64,000 nt of DNA from Siphonodentalium dalli (taxonomy: Eukaryota > Mollusca > Scaphopoda > Gadilida > Siphonodentaliidae). The stretch lies in contig CP136064.1 of NCBI GenBank assembly GCA_032622095.1, forward strand, positions 170,510,310 to 170,574,309, read 5' to 3'. The notes under the pieces are model-generated. The model was not told where the DNA came from. It did not search any database and saw nothing but the letters and a program-made list of their open reading frames with translations. This document shows, piece by piece, positions 59,583-64,000 of the stretch. Each line of letters begins with the position of its first letter. The first letter of the stretch is position 1. Position numbers and translations under genes: made by a program.

Positions 59583-60587
59583 GTAGGGTAATGTGGGGCA
59601 TAATGCGACGCGGGGCATAATGAGACAGACGGTCGTTATCAGGCCATATGATTTTTCCATGACTGAAGTTGAATCGCACATTTATTATTTTAGTAAGACC
59701 AATCTTAGAAGTGGACATCCCAATTGGACCGACATCATTATGACTGTTTAATCTGCACATGTATGCGACACGCCGGAGTAGGGGTACCCACATTTGGTGA
59801 CCACTTTTTGAATGGTTTATAACTTTAGGTAGGTCTTGTACATGTTAAAACGAGAACATCTTACCACTACCACCAAAGTTACATGCGTATTTTGGTAAAG
59901 TAAGACAAGTTATATAGTAAGTTGATCAGTTCTATGTACATCGGTTATTCACATTCACTCGTATTGGAGGAGAGACAGGTTGTCTGGTTGTGGGTACAAC
60001 CAGTACGAGAACAAATTATGATTAGGCATATCGCAAATCAAACCTGGAAAAATAAATCTTATCGTAACCTTAGTTCAAAAGAAAAGAAATAAAAAAACAT
60101 ATTCGATCATTCCCAAACATTAAAACATGATATAGATAAATAATTATTGTTAACCCTACCCCGGCCATTTTCCTGAAATCAAAACTTTATGGTGCTATTT
60201 TTACCCGCCATATACATCAATAAAATGTCTCATTGGTCTGCTGCTATGACTTTTAATAATGCTTATACATTCTTTCAATCCACAAAAGAAAAGAAACTGC
60301 AGACCGTCTTGCATTTATTAAGTTCGGTATAGCCTATGCTGATGTTGTAATGTCAAATGTGTCTCATTGTGCCCCGTGTATGGGGCATAATGCGACGGAT
60401 TGGGTACGTCGACGGGGAGTAATGGTGTTCAGAAATTGGTGCTTCCCAGGCAAGTGTGAGTATTAATATGTATAGTGGAAATATTTATCTAACTTTTAGT
60501 TTAATAATGTGCGCCCTTCCATCGTTTTTAGTGGCATGGTGGGGTCTAATGTGCTTATGTGTCGCATTATGCCCCACATTACCCTAC
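59583..60587. mobile_element. 1.0-kb element with GTAGGGTAATG...GGGGCATAATG ends
   Basis: The left end GTAGGGTAATGTGGGGCATA and the right end are inverses. GGGGCATAATG(C/A)GAC recurs at 59595, 59613 and 60383 and inverted at 60563. No protein; no convincing target duplication. Confidence 0.75.
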
Positions 60588-60773
60588 GTTAATCCAGTAA
60601 AATGAAGGTACATACATGCACAGGGTTCAAACCCGCGCCAACTTTGTCCAGCATCTTTTATATATATGCTTAAATAGATAAGGACTCAGACATGTGGATT
60701 AGATCCCCCTCATGCATGTAACCTCCGTAATTTGTCGCCGTCGTCATGAAAGTCAGAAAAAAATCGATTAAAG

Positions 60774-61658
60774 GTAGGGGAGACCCGGGCAAAGCGGATC
60801 GCCCGGGCAAAGCCGATCACCTTATTATTTCAATACTATCAAATTATTCCTTATCTATCCGTATTTTAGAATAAGGTCGTTTCGTGTTGGGTTAGTTTTT
60901 ATACTTTTCCACAGAGAACAAGGTATACTAAAATTGTGTAGCCCAGTAGAACATTTTCGTCGACATTTTACGATTTTACCAAATTTATAATTATTGTGCG
61001 TTTGCGCATATCTATTGCGCAGGTCGATGATCACATACCCATCTACCCGAATAAATGTTGTCGGTGTCTTAGGCAATACATGTGTGGAATAAGACATTAT
61101 GTCAGTTTGCTAAATTCGATACCTAGGACACCCGCGTAATGCCCCAGGACTGTGAAAAAGATGTGCTGTGGGCAAAGCGGATCGGGCAAAGCGGATCATT
61201 CATACATAACACGACTAACTTCCGGTACACATGCGTAGATTTGGACAATTTTAATAAGATGGGTCGACAAAACTCGTACCTTGTCGGAGCTTGTCCATAA
61301 TTGAAAATTTTGAACGTTTGCAAAAACGCGATTTTAATTATTTGCAATAAATATGTATAATTGTCATAAATAAAACTGAAAAGTATATGATTAGTTGAGT
61401 AGTATTTCATTTTCAGAAGGATTCGTTTGCTGATCCGCTTTGCCCGATGTGGTGATCGGATTTGCCCGACGGCTGGGCAAATTAGCGGATCAAAATTAAA
61501 AAATCACCATAGCAACCAAACCAATATATGTATCCGAATGCATCCTACGACAAATGTTATAATGACATCATGAACTGACTGTGCTAATATTTATGATTGC
61601 TGGTTGCATTTTGTACAAGAAAACCTTACGTGATCCGCTTTGCCCGGGTCTCCCCTAC
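60774..61658. mobile_element. 0.9-kb element with GTAGGGGAGACCCGGGCAAA ends
   Basis: The ends are perfect inverses for over 25 bases. GGGCAAAGC(G/C)GATC recurs at least five times, direct near the left end and 61172-61198, inverted at 61435-61490 and the right end. Non-coding. Confidence 0.8.
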
Positions 61659-61718
61659 TCAATCCGATTAAGCACCCCTAAATTACTATTTCTTTGGCTT
61701 GGGGGGTAAAAAATATCT

Positions 61719-63715
61719 GATTCCAGAGTCGTTATTTCGTGTGAATCTGGATTCAGAATCCGAATCCGATTATGGGGGCGGGGCTAATTCCCGATTCTAG
61801 ATAAGATTTTGAAATCCACGTGTTCTCCGATTATACTATGTTTAATGTTCTCCCAGCGTCAAACATGGCTCGTGTATTTGACACAAGTCTCATTTGTATC
61901 TTATATTTATAATGTTCATGTTTGTTGTGAAAGTCATGCTTTTCTTCTATGTGTATATACATGGCACCTAATTAGCTGACAATCCGGCTTAATCGCATCT
62001 TTTTTTCAAGTTAAAGTGTGTTTATTGATGAGGGCAAGAATTTCTAACAGCTCTAGATCTCCTGAATCAAATCCCGAAGACGTTGATAGGCTAGCACCAG
62101 GCAGCTCCGCATGTCGAGGCGTTTAGGAGATACAGCCGCCTGAATATAAGTGGTGAAAATTGATGTTCTCTGTGGGCGTGACTAAATCTTGCAGAGTTCA
62201 AAACTCTCTGAGAGGTCAACATATACAGGGTACATAATTATATGTTTTCTGTAGTGCCGAAACACAGGCACCTTTTGGGGCAAAGAGTTGTGCATTAGTT
62301 GGGAAACAAAGCTTTGAGGTACCCGTTGTGGTCTTGTGATTGCATGTGAGATGCATCTCCCAATCGCACAAACATAAAAGTAAAGCTTATCTCATATATA
62401 TTTTGAAGACCTCTGTTTGTCTGTATGTTTGTTTGTCTGTATGTTTGTCTGTCATTTATACAAATCTACGATTCTCGACCGATCGGGACGAAACTTGGTA
62501 CGTGTGTGTAGTTTGGCCAGGCGGTCGACGTTGTCGTATTGGCGAGCCCGTGCGGCGCCCGTGCAGCGCATGCGCAGACGAGATCTCGAAAACGGGTGGA
62601 GCTATCGACTTGAAATTTGCTATGTGAATGTATCTTGCCCCGGATACGAATTTTATCGGGTCGCCGAGCCCGTGCGACGCCAGCTTCGCGCATGCGCAGA
62701 CGAGATATCGGAAACGGGTGGAGCTATCGACTTGAAATTTGCTATGTGAATGTATCTTGCCCCGGATACGAATTTTATCGGGTCGCCGAGCCCGTGCGAC
62801 GCCAGCTTCGCGCATACGCAGACCAGATCTCGGAAACGGGTGGAGCTATCGACTTGAAATTTGGTTTTTGAATAGCCCGGACAACGTCGGGCTCATCGGC
62901 TAGTTATATATATAGGGTCGCAGGACTATATATAGTCGATATATCAGTCAATTTAGTTTATTAAATACCCACACGTACAAGTTCTAGGGACTTGGCTAGA
63001 GGGTTTTCATGGGGTGTGTCCACCTTCAAATTGCCAACTGCACCCCCCTTGAACCAGGCACTAAATCGCCAGGTTAGCAGAATTCCATTTGCACCCCGTC
63101 CCCTTTGAAATATCCAACCTGACATATCCTAAGGTTAGAAAACACCCACCTGATGCCCATGCATTTCATTCCAAAATTTCCCGCTAAATACTGGTTGGAA
63201 AATCATACAATGAGAACAATTCCAACATATATATCTGCTGTCAAAATACCATCTAATCTTGTGTCTGGCATGAACTTTCCAAATATAGGGGTATAGATAC
63301 CCCAACCAACCGCTGTCTCTGCGTCCATATACAACTGACAAGTTTCATGTGTTCTCCAAAACGTCTTCGGAATTTGATTCCGGAGAGCTGTTAGAAATTC
63401 TTGCCCTTATCAATAAACAAACTTAAACTTGAAAATAGATTCGATTGAATGCGGATGTTCAGCTAATTAGGTGCTACTATGCATATACAAATCGAACAAA
63501 TGCATGACTTTACCATGCACATAAATATAATAATGAATACTTGTGCCAAATACACGAGCGATGTTTGACTCTGAGAGAACATTAAACCTAGTATACCGGC
63601 GACAATGTGGATTTCAAAACCTGACCTATAGAATCAGCGTAATGGCGGTTTAGCCCTGCCCCCGTAATAAGTTTCCGATTCTGAATCTGGATTCTCAGTC
63701 CCATGAAATAACGAT
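61719..63715. mobile_element. 2-kb long-TIR element enclosing a minisatellite
   Basis: The left arm (about 61719-62102) and right arm (about 63360-63715) are diverged inverses: GAATCTGGATTCAGAATC, GGTTTAATGTTCTC, CACCTAATTAGCTGA, TTGATNAGGGCAAGAATTTC, CTAACAGCTCT. The interior holds a TTTGTCTGTATG simple repeat (62410-62455) and the 122-bp tandem array. No transposase. Confidence 0.7.
62543..62866 (+). repeat. 122-bp minisatellite, about 2.7 copies
   Basis: The unit starts AGACGAGATCTCGAAAACGG and repeats at 62576, 62698 and 62820. GC-rich (GAGCCCGTGCGACGCCAGC) against an AT-rich background. Open frames on both strands are by-products; 122 is not a multiple of three, so no repeated protein is encoded. 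Confidence 0.85.
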
Positions 63716-63904
63716 ACTGATCTTACACAATTACTATACTTACTGAGATTGTGTGCCCTTCAATATTGGCAGTTTTTTGGGGATCTGTTCTTCAGGAATG
63801 CTTTTATCCAATCCAGAGTTGTTCCCCGTGTTCCGTTTTCACTGAGCAATATATATATATAGAAGTTTAGTATATATGACTGACCTTAATTGTCAAAACT
63901 TTAC

Positions 63905-64000
63905 TGAAATCTCGCGGCCATATATTGGATCCACCAGGTCTGGTTCCGTGGTTTTAGTGCTACAGGTCAAAGTTTTGGAGTAGCATTCCATATATGGAAG
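63905..64000. repeat. Partial copy of the 50.3-kb dispersed repeat
   Basis: GGCCATATATTGGATCCACCA, TTTTAGTGCTACAGGTCAAAG and CCATATATGGAAG match 50480-50560. Cut by the right edge. Confidence 0.6.

Noticed and set aside
62543-62866. CRISPR-like repeat array
   Set aside because: Units are contiguous and near-identical along 122 bases with no variable spacers, in an animal genome.
62456-62871. Overlapping open frames on both strands in the 122-bp array
   Set aside because: They are by-products of a GC-rich tandem repeat whose unit length is not a multiple of three; frames on both strands are equally open and no domain is present.
1-64000. tRNA, rRNA, snRNA genes
   Set aside because: I found no convincing cloverleaf, 5S boxes or snRNA core by eye; a tRNAscan-SE or Infernal run would be decisive.

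Overview
The window looks like nuclear DNA from a marine invertebrate, most likely a lophotrochozoan and perhaps a mollusc. Three things point that way: intron-bearing animal genes (a TM9SF2-like exon and a BTB/C2H2 zinc-finger gene), dispersed repeats containing GGGGCATAACTC/GGCCATAACTC and GGGTTTAATGTCGC words that I recall from molluscan genomes (memory, not searched), and very heavy loading with non-autonomous DNA transposons. No rRNA, tRNA, CRISPR array or bacterial-type operon is visible.

Layout. 1-2.9 kb is a foldback element cut by the left edge. 3.3-3.85 kb is a hAT-like element with a perfect 8-bp target duplication. 4.79-4.92 kb (minus) is the first coding exon of a TM9SF2-like nonaspanin gene, with the rest beyond the left edge or unseen. 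5-24 kb has no gene I can support; it holds palindromic MITE families (a CAGTAATGCCC foldback, a GCAGAATGAGG palindrome and TTAACCCTTT piggyBac-like MITEs) and older repeats. 24.5-34.3 kb (minus) is a four-exon BTB-zinc finger gene with a predicted product of about 596 aa; all exon phases agree. Its introns carry further elements, including a hAT with an 8-bp duplication. 34.5-39.2 kb is a 4.7-kb element with 1.34-kb inverted arms built from units carrying AAGATGGCGGC-type words.

41.74-48.48 kb is the most interesting object: a 6.7-kb unit bounded by two 139-bp terminal inverted repeats. It encloses a decayed protein of over 1,100 residues that ends in an XPG/FEN1-like nuclease domain. I recognise the protein as an uncharacterised, multicopy invertebrate family and not as any standard transposase. 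A separate hAT-like element, with a perfect CCCCAGCG duplication, has inserted inside it.

48.6-64 kb is a mosaic of nested elements: several hAT-like units with clear 8-bp duplications (one carrying a decayed BED-finger transposase), arrays of GGGGCATAACTC repeats, a 1.2-kb element with 265-bp arms and a TTGGA duplication, two related-looking elements with GTAGGG ends, and a 2-kb long-TIR element enclosing a 122-bp minisatellite.

Only two cellular genes are supported, TM9SF2-like and BTB-ZF, both on the minus strand. They do not form a functional cluster. The rest records repeated transposition, in which nesting order can often be read from target duplications.
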